64,000 nucleotides of DNA from Piezodorus guildinii (lineage: Eukaryota; Arthropoda; Insecta; Hemiptera; Pentatomidae), in NCBI GenBank assembly GCA_023052935.1, contig CM041297.1, positions 51,813,917 to 51,877,916 of the forward strand, written 5' to 3'. The notes under the pieces were generated by a model, which was not told the origin of the DNA, made no database searches, and saw only the letters and a program-made list of their open reading frames with translations. Of the stretch, positions 1-9,988 are shown piece after piece. Within the stretch, counting starts at the first letter, position 1. Each line of letters opens with the position of its first letter. The translations under genes and the position numbers were made by a program.

Positions 1-45
1 CGGACGTAGGAAAAAGTCGTGTATAGCGTGCAGCAGATTTTTTTA
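1..45 (+). repeat. R900 repeat, terminal fragment
   Basis: The window opens inside the distal end of the R900 repeat: a degraded form of the conserved end 'agtcgtgtgttgcgcgcacc' followed by a T-run. The rest of the copy would lie left of the window. Confidence 0.6.
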
Positions 46-940
46 GTTATATTCCACAGAAATAAAGTTAGCTAAACGCCTCCTCCTCGTCAAAAAAAAC
101 AAAAAAAAACATTATATATAATTTAGACAAAAATTGATTTTTAAAGCAGGGATGAAGTGTTACTGGTAGGTAGTCATTTTATACTTCCCATTTACCTGTG
201 TTATTTATTTAATAAAATTTTAAATACAAATAAATTTATTAATTTGAACGCATAGGAACTCGAAAGCATTCGAGCGTTCTCTGGAAACTACAGATTGTTA
301 CGCCGAGAACAATACCAGCTTCAATATTTAAAGTAATTACTTACAACGTTAATTAATTAATATGAGAGATAGCATTACGGTAGTTAGGGTGTCGCGTGTT
401 TTGCGACTACTAAGTAATTGAACACCATCCCCGGAGGCCTCTCTGTAATGAGCTTCCAAATACTGTTAGTTCACCTCTTCTCTCCTATGTTTATTGTTTA
501 AACTAAAATTATTAATACAGAGCAATTGCGATCTAATTGGCGACATAATTGTATAAGTATAAATTTAAAATAAGAAATAATATTTAATGGAAAAGTTAAA
601 AAATAAAAAAAATAAAATTGAAAATATCAAACCGTTTGGAGAAAAAAGTTGAGACCCTCAAAAGGCTCTAACACCTACTCAATTACCATACAAATTTTTA
701 ATCTCGCAACTCGATTTGGAAGGGCTATAGAACAGTGGTGGATTAAAAAAAAAAAAAAAAATGGAAATTTTCCTTTAAAAATAGTCACTTTGAAAAAAAG
801 ACCAATTTAAAACTGTATTTAACTGCTAGTGCCAATGCTGTTAATGATATAGGTAGAACAAATTGCTACCTTAAGATAACTCATCCTGTTTAGCTTAATT
901 TGTGATGATATAGGTTACATTAAACGTTAAACTCTCTTAC
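46..940. other. AT-rich stretch, nothing recognised
   Basis: No credible ORF, RNA gene or repeat end was seen. There are scattered A-runs, for example near 748-762. A more GC-rich patch at about 425-455 has no recognisable identity. Confidence 0.4.
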
Positions 941-1012
941 TGGGGTCAACTATAGCTTAGTGGCTAGCATAAAGAGCTTACTATGTCAAAGGTCGCGCGT
1001 CCAAACCTTTAC
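941..1012 (+). repeat. tRNA-like head of a SINE or tRNA pseudogene
   Basis: An A-box-like string TAGCTTAGTGG at 953-963 is followed about 35 nt later by a T-arm/B-box-like GGTCGCGCGTCCAAACC. The spacing fits a pol III internal promoter. No complete cloverleaf was traced and no tail or flanking duplication was found, so this could be a decayed tRNA or a SINE head. Confidence 0.45.
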
Positions 1013-1489
1013 AGTTCCAAAACTTTACCTAGGATTTTTTAATAGGAGTAAAAAATCCTTAGTTATGCTGTACTGGAAGATACTCAAAGATTGTCCCGAG
1101 CATGTACGATGTCAGTTACTGTTTAAAGATCCCTATCCTAATAAAACCTGGATAGACAAAATTTAGGACTCCCACTGCAGCATTGTCCGATTAGCCATAG
1201 TAGCATAAAGTGAAGTTGAACGAATAAACAAAACGAAACAAAACCCCTCATTTTCTCTTCGGCAAAAGCAACTTACTTTCTTTCCAAAAAATGTCTGTGG
1301 GTCGTATGCTCTTGCTGTGCCGATGCGCGAAATCGAAAATTGCGAAAAAACACAAAATGTCCATTGGAATATTTTGGGATGTCTACGCCTTAACTCTGAC
1401 GTTTTTCTTAGATTCCCCCAAAAACTATACATATATTTTTTCTTATTCCTCAAACTCTCTTTTAATCATTCTAATTATATCCAATTCTT

Positions 1490-1772
1490 GCATCCTGTGA
1501 ATATAATTGAGCTGATTGCATCGCGGAGGCTCAAATGGACGAGTAAAGTTGTTGGGCTCGATGACGAACGGATTCCGAGAAAGTTGGTATTTGCTGATCC
1601 GACTGGTAGGCGTCCGAAAGGTAGGCCGAAGCGGAGATGAGAGGATTGCGTTAAGGCTGATCTCGGGAGCTTGGGCTTGAATGGTGAACATTGGACGAGT
1701 CTGTGTAGGCGAAATTTGGTGGTATCGGCATCGAACCTTCGGGTTCGCTAAGCCTATTATTATTATTATTAT
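1490..1772 (+). mobile_element. RTE-type LINE 3' end, C-terminal RT tail with (ATT)n
   Basis: The translation reads through IIELIASRRLKW and then GRRPKGRPKRR, followed downstream by an ED-V-ADL-GL pattern. This is the basic C-terminal tail of RTE-like reverse transcriptases. A stop (TGA) replaces the Trp expected after the KRR motif, so the copy is dead. It ends in a (TTA/ATT)n microsatellite at about 1757-1772, the usual RTE-type tail in place of poly(A). Homologous fragments lie at 9541-9988 (-) and 25946-26217 (-). Sequence 5' of about 1490 does not align with them by eye, so the copy is 5'-truncated. Confidence 0.75.
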
Positions 1773-1869
1773 TAATTATATCCAATTATACTCGCTATAG
1801 AAAAATCTCATAAAAAATATATATTAAAATCAATAAAAAAATATATCACAATAAGACTAGTATTACTAC

Positions 1870-2110
1870 AGCTTATGCTGGGACTTCATATTTTAAAGCC
1901 TTGCAAGATAAGGCTTTGCCAGGTTTTTCTCCAATTTAGAGTACCCACTTTATAGACTTTGGCTGTGCCCCAGAAGGGTTCTCCTACCCCGGAATGACCC
2001 ACGGCTGAAGTCCGAATTTATAAGTATTCAGGCGGCAAAGACTGAGATTCAAACCCAGGACCTAGAAAATAGTACAATAGTATGCAGCTCTATCCATAAC
2101 ATCACACCAA
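1870..2110 (-). repeat. tRNA-derived SINE, copy 1
   Basis: Read on the minus strand, a tRNA-like head (box B GGGTTTGAATCTC) is followed by a body containing GGGGCACAGCC and TATAAAGTGGGTACTC. The same body recurs in a second copy at 2270-2508, which shows it is a dispersed repeat. The SINE call rests on the B-box plus body. No terminal duplications were identified. Confidence 0.6.
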
Positions 2111-2269
2111 TTCCTAAATAATTAAACATAAACGTATCTTCCTAAAATGTTTAAGTATATTTTTTATATAAACGTTTATTTCTCTACAGAATCCTTTTCT
2201 GTCTTCGGTGTTTTATTTCTTCTTTAAAAAAATAAATAAAATAAACTAAAAACTTTACCTCTACATCTT

Positions 2270-2508
2270 GGGCTAAGTACATTTAGAGATTTGACTGTTT
2301 CTAGACCAACGACCGTGCTGTGAGATGATTAGGTCGCCATTACTCTCAACCGGATAGTTTTTCCCTATTTTTGGGTACTCACTTTATAGACGCTGGGTGT
2401 GCCCCAGGAGGGTTTCCTTATAAAGAATATTCTACCACAGCTGTGATTCGTATTTGGAACCTGGAGAACAGTAGACTTGTGCTCAATCAACTAGACCAAG
2501 CATTTCAT
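2270..2508 (-). repeat. tRNA-derived SINE, copy 2 (diverged)
   Basis: Same orientation and body as the copy at 1870-2110: CCTGGGGCACACCCAGCGTC, then TATAAAGTGAGTACCC. The head is more decayed and box B is hard to see. The two copies lie about 160 bp apart, and it is unclear whether this is chance or a local duplication. Confidence 0.55.
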
Positions 2509-2509
2509 T

Positions 2510-3850
2510 TAAAAGTTGATTCTAAGTAAAATTGTATTTGTACATTTGTTTTATATCGCCTTTAATACATCACAAAAAAGGTATTTATATTTTTTTCAGG
2601 AATTTATGTCTTATTCATTAATTTTACAATTTTGTATATTAAGTTTCATTTTTTAGTAATAAAAAGTTTCAATTCTAGTGCTATAATTTTGTTTTGTATT
2701 TATTAGGAATGCATCGAGTTATTTACATCACTGCTGGTATAACATAATATTTTATAATAAATTTCTGATTAAGAATTAAGAAAACAGTGTAATTTTGTCT
2801 GCTACTCGATCCTTAAAGAATCAGTGGAAATATTAAAATAAAACTAAATAACCGATACCTCGAAAGTAGAGTTCTCACTTTTATGGAACGGATTCAGAAC
2901 TCATCATTCCCCTACAAACGAATTTTTTCAAAGAGTTTTTTTAATGAATCATTAATCTTGGTATAGATAATAATTGTTTTTAATTAGTATTTTAATTAAT
3001 TTATATTTTTTTTTAATTTGCATTTTTTTTTCATATTTGCTTGTTTTGTGGGTTTGACAAAAGCAAGAAAGCTAAATAAAATTTAATATTGTCTATTATA
3101 AAAAATAAAAATAAAATTGTCAAGTAATCACCGCTTTGGTGATCCAAAATGCAATTTTTTGGAATTTTTATCAGCCCTAATTTAAGAATAAAAAGTGAAA
3201 ATTCCACTTACGCCTTTCTGTAAAAACTGGCGATATATCTTCTTTTTTTCACTCCTATCCTATTTTAAAAATATTTCAGATAAGAAAAAAAAAAAAAAAA
3301 AAAAAAAAGTAGCTTTACTCTTTGTCAAGTTTGCACAAAGTTTTGTTTTTAATCGTGAAAGACAGAAAATAACCCGTATTTTTCCGTGGCAGTCGGAAAG
3401 GTTGAGCGGCAGCAATGTTGGTCAATTAATACTTTTTCCACCGTTATTTCTTTTTCATCGTTAACCTTTAACCTTACCGATCCTAATGATGGTCTTTCTA
3501 ACAATCTGTTATTTCTTAAATGTTGCCGGTGATTCGTTTCAAATTATTTCAGAGTTTTTTTTATTATTTTTTTTTTAATTCGATATGATATGCATAATGT
3601 TTTTGCTTATTAGTTTTTTTTTTTGTTTTGTTTTTTAATATCTATTTAAGATCGCTGTGCTAAAAGTTTGAAAAAAACAAAACAAGCAAATTAAATATAA
3701 ATTATAGAGTATTTAATGTGAAATATAAGTATTTGAATAAATAGTAAAAGTTCATTTGTTTCATTCGCTCCTCGGCGTATTTCTTATTAATCCGTTTCTG
3801 CTTTATTGATAAAACCTTACAAGTTAACCATAATCTTTTCTGCTCATCCG
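2510..3850. other. AT-rich stretch with a 24-nt A-run
   Basis: No gene or repeat end recognised. The homopolymer at 3285-3308 is flanked by simple AT-rich DNA. A run of lysine codons across it makes a spurious reading frame. Confidence 0.4.
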
Positions 3851-3854
3851 TATT

Positions 3855-4620
3855 CACTCAGTCAGCCGGTGTACCTCAAGATATTATTGTAGGTCCAATC
3901 CTCAACATGGTGTATACAGCTGATATTCACTTCCATCCTAGTACTGTCCCTACTGCTTAAGCCATCACAAGTTTGCTATCTTCTAAATCCTAGAGGTAGG
4001 TAGGTAAGGTGTTTTAGGGCGATAAATTTCTAGATTATTACGCCCGGCTCTAAATCCTAGAGACACTGAACAGTGTTATCAGACTTGAAGAATTAATATA
4101 AATCCCATCAAATCACCTTTACATTAAGTCGTAAACCTATTTATATCTGTTCCCCTGTAGCTTTCAACGATATCTCATCTACTATTCATAGGACTCCATT
4201 TTGAAAAACGTCTATCATTAAATTTTCCTACTAGACTAAAACGACGGGAAACTGCTCGTAGATATAGATTACTACATCACTTACTCGACAACCACTCAAA
4301 ACTTCCTATTTACTGCAAAAACTCATTTATATATCCATCATCAGGCCTATTTGGACTTACGACATTAAGCTGTAGAGGGTCCACTAAACTATCTGATTCC
4401 TTTTATGTCCAACCTTGCAATCCAAACTCCTTCCAAAAATCAATGCTCCTTAACAATTCCTCACTTACTCCAATCAAACTGATCCGGTAACCAGGACAAA
4501 TCTTGACAAATGTCTAACACGGAATTCTCATACTAGATTAAGACGACAGGAACTTGTGTGTACTGTGGTTACCGATTACTACAACACTTGCAGTGAAGAT
4601 CTTGGCTTTTGGTGGTTTTT
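3855..4620 (+). pseudogene. Jockey-clade LINE reverse transcriptase relic
   Basis: Near 3860 the translation gives AGVPQ, GPILNMVYTADI and HPST, matching the conserved RT motif AGVPQGS-GP-LY-YTAD of jockey elements and the better copy at 9989-11060. Frameshifts and stops follow, and later pieces keep traces of the thumb region ('KLPIYCKN'-like). A 54-bp insertion interrupts it at 3996-4049. No protein can be made. Confidence 0.65.
3983..4062. mobile_element. 54-bp insertion flanked by a 13-bp direct repeat
   Basis: CTAAATCCTAGAG at 3983-3995 is repeated exactly at 4050-4062, enclosing 54 bp that begin GTAGGTAGGT. The insert loosely resembles the 3' UTR of the R1/LOA-type LINE fragment near 35648, so it may be an extremely 5'-truncated LINE copy with its target duplication. 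The exact repeat is directly visible; its origin is inferred. Confidence 0.5.
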
Positions 4621-4629
4621 TTAAATTTT

Positions 4630-5575
4630 GTACATTAAGGAAAATAAAACCGTAATAACTGAACTGTCATGTTTATTTTTATTTAATATTTACTAAAAAA
4701 ACACTTACTGTAATGCTTGGTACAGGCCTAAGATATGAAGCGGAGAAACATAAAAAGATATAGAATACCGAAGACAAAATAAATATTTATACATTTCGTT
4801 CTGTGAACAGTAGATCACATCTCCCAAACCAATTTAGGATTTTACATTTTATTTTCAATTTCTCTGTCCCAACTTAAATCTATTAGATACGAATGTGCCC
4901 TTGGATAAGTCTCTGTCGCCTCAGTTCATGATTTTATGTCGATCCTTTTATTATATCGGTGTCATCAGTAATATAATTGAGAATCTCAGTTGTGAAAGAT
5001 CTATTAGATTCGACAAGAATCTGACTATATATATGTAAATGAAAATGATTACTTTGTGATGTTAATGATTTTTTTCATTAGGAAGATAATTAAAATTCTT
5101 TCTCTTTTTTGTAATTTGGTGTTCCCTTCATAACTTTTGCATATACACATTTCGGTAATAATAATTTTTATTATAATGTATGTTGAGCTGTATGTTATAT
5201 TAACGTCGAAAGTCATGAAGGAATGGAGAAAGGCAAGTTTGTGAAGGTTCTGTTGGTTGACCTTTTGTTCAATTTTTCTTCCTGTCAACTACAATAATAA
5301 AAAACTTGCGTTTCTTCTCTCTATGATTAACTAGTGGCTAACAGACTTATAGAGTCCAAGTTCAAATGAAAATTTTTATTTATAGGTTTAAAATTTTGAC
5401 CTGAAAAAATGTTGATTTTGAGATGAAAAGAGTTTTTATTTTGAAAATATGAATCCGTAAGACCTTGATTTCTTCTATGAATGTGTATTGAAATCACCAC
5501 CAAGTATTTATTTTTTAATAATATCCAATTCTCAAAATTATGAGAATGAACATGAACTATTTGCACATATTATTT
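4630..5575. other. AT-rich stretch, nothing recognised
   Basis: The reading frames here are short and AT-driven. No motif, repeat end or splice-supported exon was recognised. Confidence 0.35.
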
Positions 5576-5579
5576 TAAT

Positions 5580-6640
5580 AATTTGAGCGTAGGATAAGAA
5601 AGTTTAACAGTTAAAATATTTTCTGAAATATATTTAATCTAAATAGGATGTTTTATGTAAAAATGATTCGCCTTTTTACTAAACGGAGATGATGAAAAAT
5701 AAATAAGACATTTTCAATAATAGATTTACTGAACCCTTATAAAAAACAATGATGAAATAGTTTATTTCTGAATAATTTTAATAATTGAAACCTTATTTTG
5801 AAATAGTATTTTCTACATTAGATTTATAATGAAATAACAAGGCAATAATTATACTTATATCAAACAACTTTTCAATAATTTAAGGGAAAGATAAAATTTT
5901 TATAAAAAAAAAAGCCCTAATATTTTCTACCTTTGGTTAAATTAACCATAAACACTGTTAAAGAAATAGAAAATTTAAAAATATACATTTTTATAATAAT
6001 ATGGCAAAAATAATATTTTTATAAATCTCCTTTTCAATGTTTTGGGGGCAAGAATATGAACTTCTATCTACGTTAACCTATATTTACGTGATATTTGATC
6101 CAAAACATCTTTTTAAAAATCTTCACTAGAAATTAATTAATAAAAAAGGAAGGTGTAAATAAAGAAGATTGATTTATATGAAAAATTTTCTTTTACAATA
6201 ATCTAAAGTCTTATTTTTAAAATGAAATTAAAATAACATGTTAAAGAAATACTATATGTATTTTTTAAACGGAAGATCATTCTTTAAAAATATAATAAGA
6301 AATATTAAATTTCTGTAAACACTTTAAATATTTAAATAATTATTTTTCAATAATTTAATGTAAGATATAATCTACTTTTTACTCGATATTTGTTCCAATT
6401 AACTACACCTTTATATAAAACGGATATTATGAACAAAAAATCAGGAATTAACAAATTAAATTAAGACGAAAATGAGATATTTTGTCATATTAAAAAATAC
6501 TATCATTTCATTTAATTTTTTAATGACAGATCATTTGTTAAGAATATGATAACAAATAGTAAATGTCTGTAATAATTTAAGCATTTATTTCTTGATTAAT
6601 ATTTTAATAAAAGTGTCAAACTTTGCTAAACGGTGACATT
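5580..6640. repeat. Degenerate tandem-like AT repeat, period about 250 bp
   Basis: Similar blocks recur: 'AAGATCATTCTTTAAAAATA' near 6272 against 'CAGATCATTTGTTAAGAATA' near 6527, each followed by a TTCTGTAA/TGTCTGTAA segment. TTTTCAATAATTTAA also recurs near 5868 and 6345. The periodicity was judged by eye and is imperfect, so this may be an old satellite or chance in very AT-rich DNA. Confidence 0.35.
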
Positions 6641-6869
6641 CCATATTGTGATATAGATAATAGTTATGTCGATACCTGACGACTCATATCATCGAATATT
6701 ACATTATAATAACACTTTATTCAATGGGAATACAACAGGTGTTTGCCGGTGGCCAGCGGTATCTCTGGCAACCTTATCACAAATATAAGGGTCACCGTTG
6801 AGCCCTATGTTGCAACTTATATATTCTCTATGATACATCATGTATTTCGCTCTGTATTAGTGTACTCAC

Positions 6870-6956
6870 AGATGAGTTCTCATCGCAGCCCAGAATGGCG
6901 TAGAAGTCCTCCTGGGGGTCCTTCTGGTAGTTGATAATCCCTTCTACGCTGGCCAT
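6870..6956 (-). CDS. DNAJC12: DNAJC12/Jdp-type J-domain co-chaperone, first coding exon
   Basis: The minus strand encodes 29 residues starting MASVEGIINYQ and including the block EDFYAILGCDENSS, the N-terminal J-domain signature of the DNAJC12/Jdp family (known members start with an '-IL/INY-' segment and 'D-Y--LLGCDE-SS'). The start ATG at 6956-6954 has A at -3 and G at +4. An upstream in-frame ATG at 7076 exists, but only the downstream segment matches the family. The exon ends in phase 0 at TCT followed by GTGAGT (donor 6869-6864), a consensus 5' splice site. The rest of the J domain, including helix II and the HPD motif, must be in later exons to the left. None was recognised in 1-6800, so the intron probably leaves the window. 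Family members are Hsp70 co-chaperones, and DNAJC12 is linked to aromatic amino acid hydroxylases. The sequence suggests an intact functional gene. Confidence 0.8.
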
Positions 6957-7130
6957 CCTCGCCTGGGTTCCCGGCAGTACTGACTGCAGCGGCCGGGCGG
7001 CCCCCGCTCGTACTAAAACAACGATCGGCCCCACCCCCTCGCCCGGGTCCTCCTCTTGCCCTTTTATTACTGTCATTATCCTTCCTAATGGCTGTAATAA
7101 AACGTATTCATCGCATCTATGAGCTAATAA
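6957..7130 (-). promoter_or_regulatory. GC-rich 5' UTR/promoter region of the J-domain gene
   Basis: Directly upstream of the DNAJC12-like start codon lies a GC-rich block (CGGCCGGGCGGCC near 6991-7003), unlike the surrounding AT-rich DNA. It contains several CpGs and no obvious TATA box. Position and composition suggest 5' UTR plus core promoter; the transcription start cannot be fixed by eye. Confidence 0.45.
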
Positions 7131-7384
7131 TGACCAGGTGGTGAAGGTATCAATAAAATACAGATAAAAATGTTATGTTTTCATTGTAGGGCATTGATAG
7201 AGCTGTTTTCAAAGTTGGCCAAGTATGTTTCATTATTTCTTACAGTCTTTTGAGATTGATATGTTTTGCCTGGGCATCTGTAACTTCCACTGTGTAATAT
7301 CTTAATTTGACATTCTCTATTTCTGTTGATGTGCTCTCGGATTGAACATTTGATAGTTATAGTTCTCTGTCAGATTTTTTAATA

Positions 7385-8283
7385 ATTTTACTTTCACTTA
7401 CTATATATAGTAAGGGAAAGTATTGCGATCGTGAAAATTTTCGAATTCCAGTTTTCAACGGAAATACAGGGTCACCTGAGTCCAAATAACCAAGTCCCGC
7501 AAAAAGGTCGGTGTGTGTGTGTGTGTTGTAACTCCCGGGCGAAACGGTAAGTCCTATGAAACTGAAAATTTCATATTTAAGACAACTATACGCCCGAGAC
7601 GTGACAAAACTTTTTTCATCAAAATGAGCCTACCAGAAGAGGCACTTTATACCATGCATTTTGCACCTTTTTTCGATTTTCTCAAAAATGGTTCCGACGA
7701 TTTTAATTAAACTCGCCATATCGATGTAAAATTTAATGGGCTTTAATATCATGTAGGTTTTATTTGGATAAAAATGGCCTGACAGGGCTTAAATGCCGAT
7801 ATTTTAAATTTTCTTCCCCTAAAGTACCTTTAATTTTGTAGATTCAATGATAATAACTAGATTATCTTGTTAACGCTGATGAAAAACAGGTAAATACATA
7901 AATTACCCAACGATACCCAACTAAAGGAGAAAACAGAAATATTTTTTTAATGAAATTTTTCGTTTTTGAACATAAGAGCAGTAATATACATGTATGATAT
8001 ACCGACGGAAAGCTAAAGATTTTAGGAAAAATATCATCTCATAGACAAGCTTTTAAAAGTTAATAGAGAGTGACGAAATGAACATAAAACTAACTGATTA
8101 TTTTAGATAATAATATAATAGATTTTTTAATAAACACATGTTTCTATATAAATTCAATTTGATTAATTCCTTAATAGTTTCACGTATTTTTATCTCTAAC
8201 TGTATTTGAAAATTCTTTCATTGATTTTAAAAATCGAGATAAGTGAAAGTCGTGTGTTGCCCGCACAAGATTTTTTAATATGA
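7385..8283 (+). repeat. R900 interspersed repeat, reference full copy (A)
   Basis: About 0.9 kb with no coding capacity. It starts with TTTCACTTACTATATATAGT, which contains an 18-bp palindrome CTTACTATATATAGTAAG. It carries a (GT)n tract near 7511-7526, and ends with AAGTGAAAGTCGTGTGTTGC and a T-run. Its ends share the inverted motif ACTTTCACTTAC(CT). At least 14 whole or partial copies occur in this window in both orientations. Class is uncertain: a TIR-bearing MITE, or a Helitron 3' region, because a Helitron fragment abuts it at 8340-8813. Confidence 0.75.
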
Positions 8284-8339
8284 AATACTAAACTTCGTCA
8301 GCGCCAATTTATGTTATTATGATCACGATTAAGAAGTTT

Positions 8340-8813
8340 TTAAAATAATATATTTTAAATTACTTCTACGTAAATGATATTTTTAGTTTTAGTTTATTGT
8401 GGCAGAAGAACATACTGATTTTCTCCGCAACCCGATCTTGACAACGCGACATATAGTTGGCCGTGTGAAAAGCAGTCTTGACGTAAATCGATTCCTACCT
8501 GTTTAAATGTTTGCTCCTGTGATTTATTAATTGTCACGGCAAAACGATAAATTAATTAAAATATTTGAATTATTTTAAAATTAAAAGGTAAATCATTTGG
8601 AATCATTAGGATGCGAGGTTAATTTCTCCCATTTTTTCAATTTACCACTGATACTTCGGACCAATTTGTTGCAGCGTGATGTTATATAGCCTGAAGCCTT
8701 CCTCGATAAATGAACTATCCAACACAAAAAGAATTTTTCAATTCGAGCCAGTAGTTTCTGAGATTGGCGCGTTCAAACGAACAAACTCTTCAGCTTTATA
8801 ATATTAGTATAGA
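8340..8813 (-). mobile_element. Helitron remnant: 5' terminus plus helicase C-terminus
   Basis: On the minus strand the segment begins TCTATACTAATATTATAAAG at 8813, the widespread Helitron 5' end of insects, and continues through GAACGCGCCAATCTCAG. Further on, about 8559-8405, it encodes AVTINKSQ, then [20 protein letters not shown], then ENQYVLLPQ and TKNIIY before a TAA near 8358. These are the last PIF1-like helicase motifs of Helitron Rep/Hel proteins; the Gly expected after 'KSQ' is Glu. The Rep nuclease and most of the helicase are missing, so this is a deletion derivative. R900 copies flank it closely on both sides. No CTRR 3' end was fixed. Confidence 0.8.
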
Positions 8814-8814
8814 T

Positions 8815-9541
8815 ATAGTGAGGGAAAGTATTGCGATCGTGAAATTTTCAAATTCCAGTTTTCAATGGACATACACGTTTTAAGGTCCCCTGAGTCCCAA
8901 TAACCAAGTTCCGAAAAAATGTCTGTTTTGTGTGTTTGTGCACATAAAGTCTAGTGTAAAACAAAACATCATACGAACATGAAATTTCATATTTAAGGCA
9001 ACTATTTGCCCGAGATGTTACTGCAAATTTTTCATCAAAATCAGCCAACCAGAAGAGGTTTTTTCTTTTTTTACAATTTTTTCAGAAACGCCTTAAACTC
9101 GCTATATAGATGTAAAATTTAATGGGCTTTAATATCATGTAGGTTTCATTCTGATTAAAATAGGCTGACAGGACTTAAATGCCGATATTACAAAATTTCA
9201 TCCTTTACAGTACCTATAATGTTACAGATTTTATGAAATTGACCATATCATCTGATTAGTAGTATTGCTAAAAAAAACAGGTAAATAAATAAGTTTAACG
9301 AATTCGTTATTAAAATAAAGGGGAAAACTGCAAACATAATTTGTTTTTTATAATATAGAACAAAAGATGTAATTATAATAAGAACAGTAATATAGACGTA
9401 CCGTCACATACGGTTTGAAAGCTAAAGATTTTAGAAAAAAATATTATGTTGTACACACAATTGTCAAAGTTAATGGAGAGTGATGAATAGCTGATAAAAC
9501 TAACTGACAGCCGTAGATAATTATCTAATAATAATAATAGA
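8815..9541 (+). repeat. R900 copy B, first part
   Basis: Begins GTGAGGGAAAGTATTGCGAT and runs through the (TG) tract and the TTTAATGGGCTTTAATATCA core shared with copy A. It is split at about 9541 by a nested RTE-type/jockey insertion and resumes at 11145. Confidence 0.75.
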
Positions 9542-9988
9542 TTTACCAAACCCGAAGGTTCGAAACCGATACCAAATTCCGCCTACACAGACTCGTCCAA
9601 TGTTCGATCAAGCCCAAGCCGCCGAGATCAGCCTTAACGCAATCCTCCCATCGACGCTTCGGCCTATCTTCCGGATCAGGGAATATCAACTTTCTTGTAG
9701 TCCGCTCTTCACCGAGCCCAACAACTTTACTCGACCATTTGAGTCTCCGCGATGCTATCAACTCAATTATATTCACAGGATACAAGCTCTGCAATTACGC
9801 GTTGTGCAACCTTCTAAACTCCCCATTGGCATCATCTCACTTCGGACCAAATATTTTACGGAGTACCTTACTTTCGAAAACCTTAAGCCGTTGTTCATCC
9901 TTCAAAGTAAGCGGCCACGTTTCACATCCGTAAAGAACCGTCGGAAGAATAATAGTTTTATAAATTCTAATCTTTAAGTTTTTAGATA
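9541..9988 (-). pseudogene. RTE-type LINE RT C-terminus, 3' portion
   Basis: The minus strand reads IRIYKTIILPTVLYGCETW, then a lysine-rich 'KV-RKIFGPK' segment, then SRRLKWSSKVVGL and RPKRRWEDCVKADLGGLGL. This is the connection and C-terminal domain of RTE-like reverse transcriptases. It ends in an (AAT)n tail at about 9525-9541 (plus-strand left side). A stop after GPK and a frameshift kill the ORF. The 5' continuation is displaced by a jockey insertion and resumes at 11072-11145, where the upstream residues SRLKVGNACYYSVNKLL are found in frame. Confidence 0.8.

Noticed and set aside
3195..3464. 89-residue frame on the plus strand
   Set aside because: Half of it is a poly-lysine run encoded by a homopolymer A tract; no motif and no splice support.
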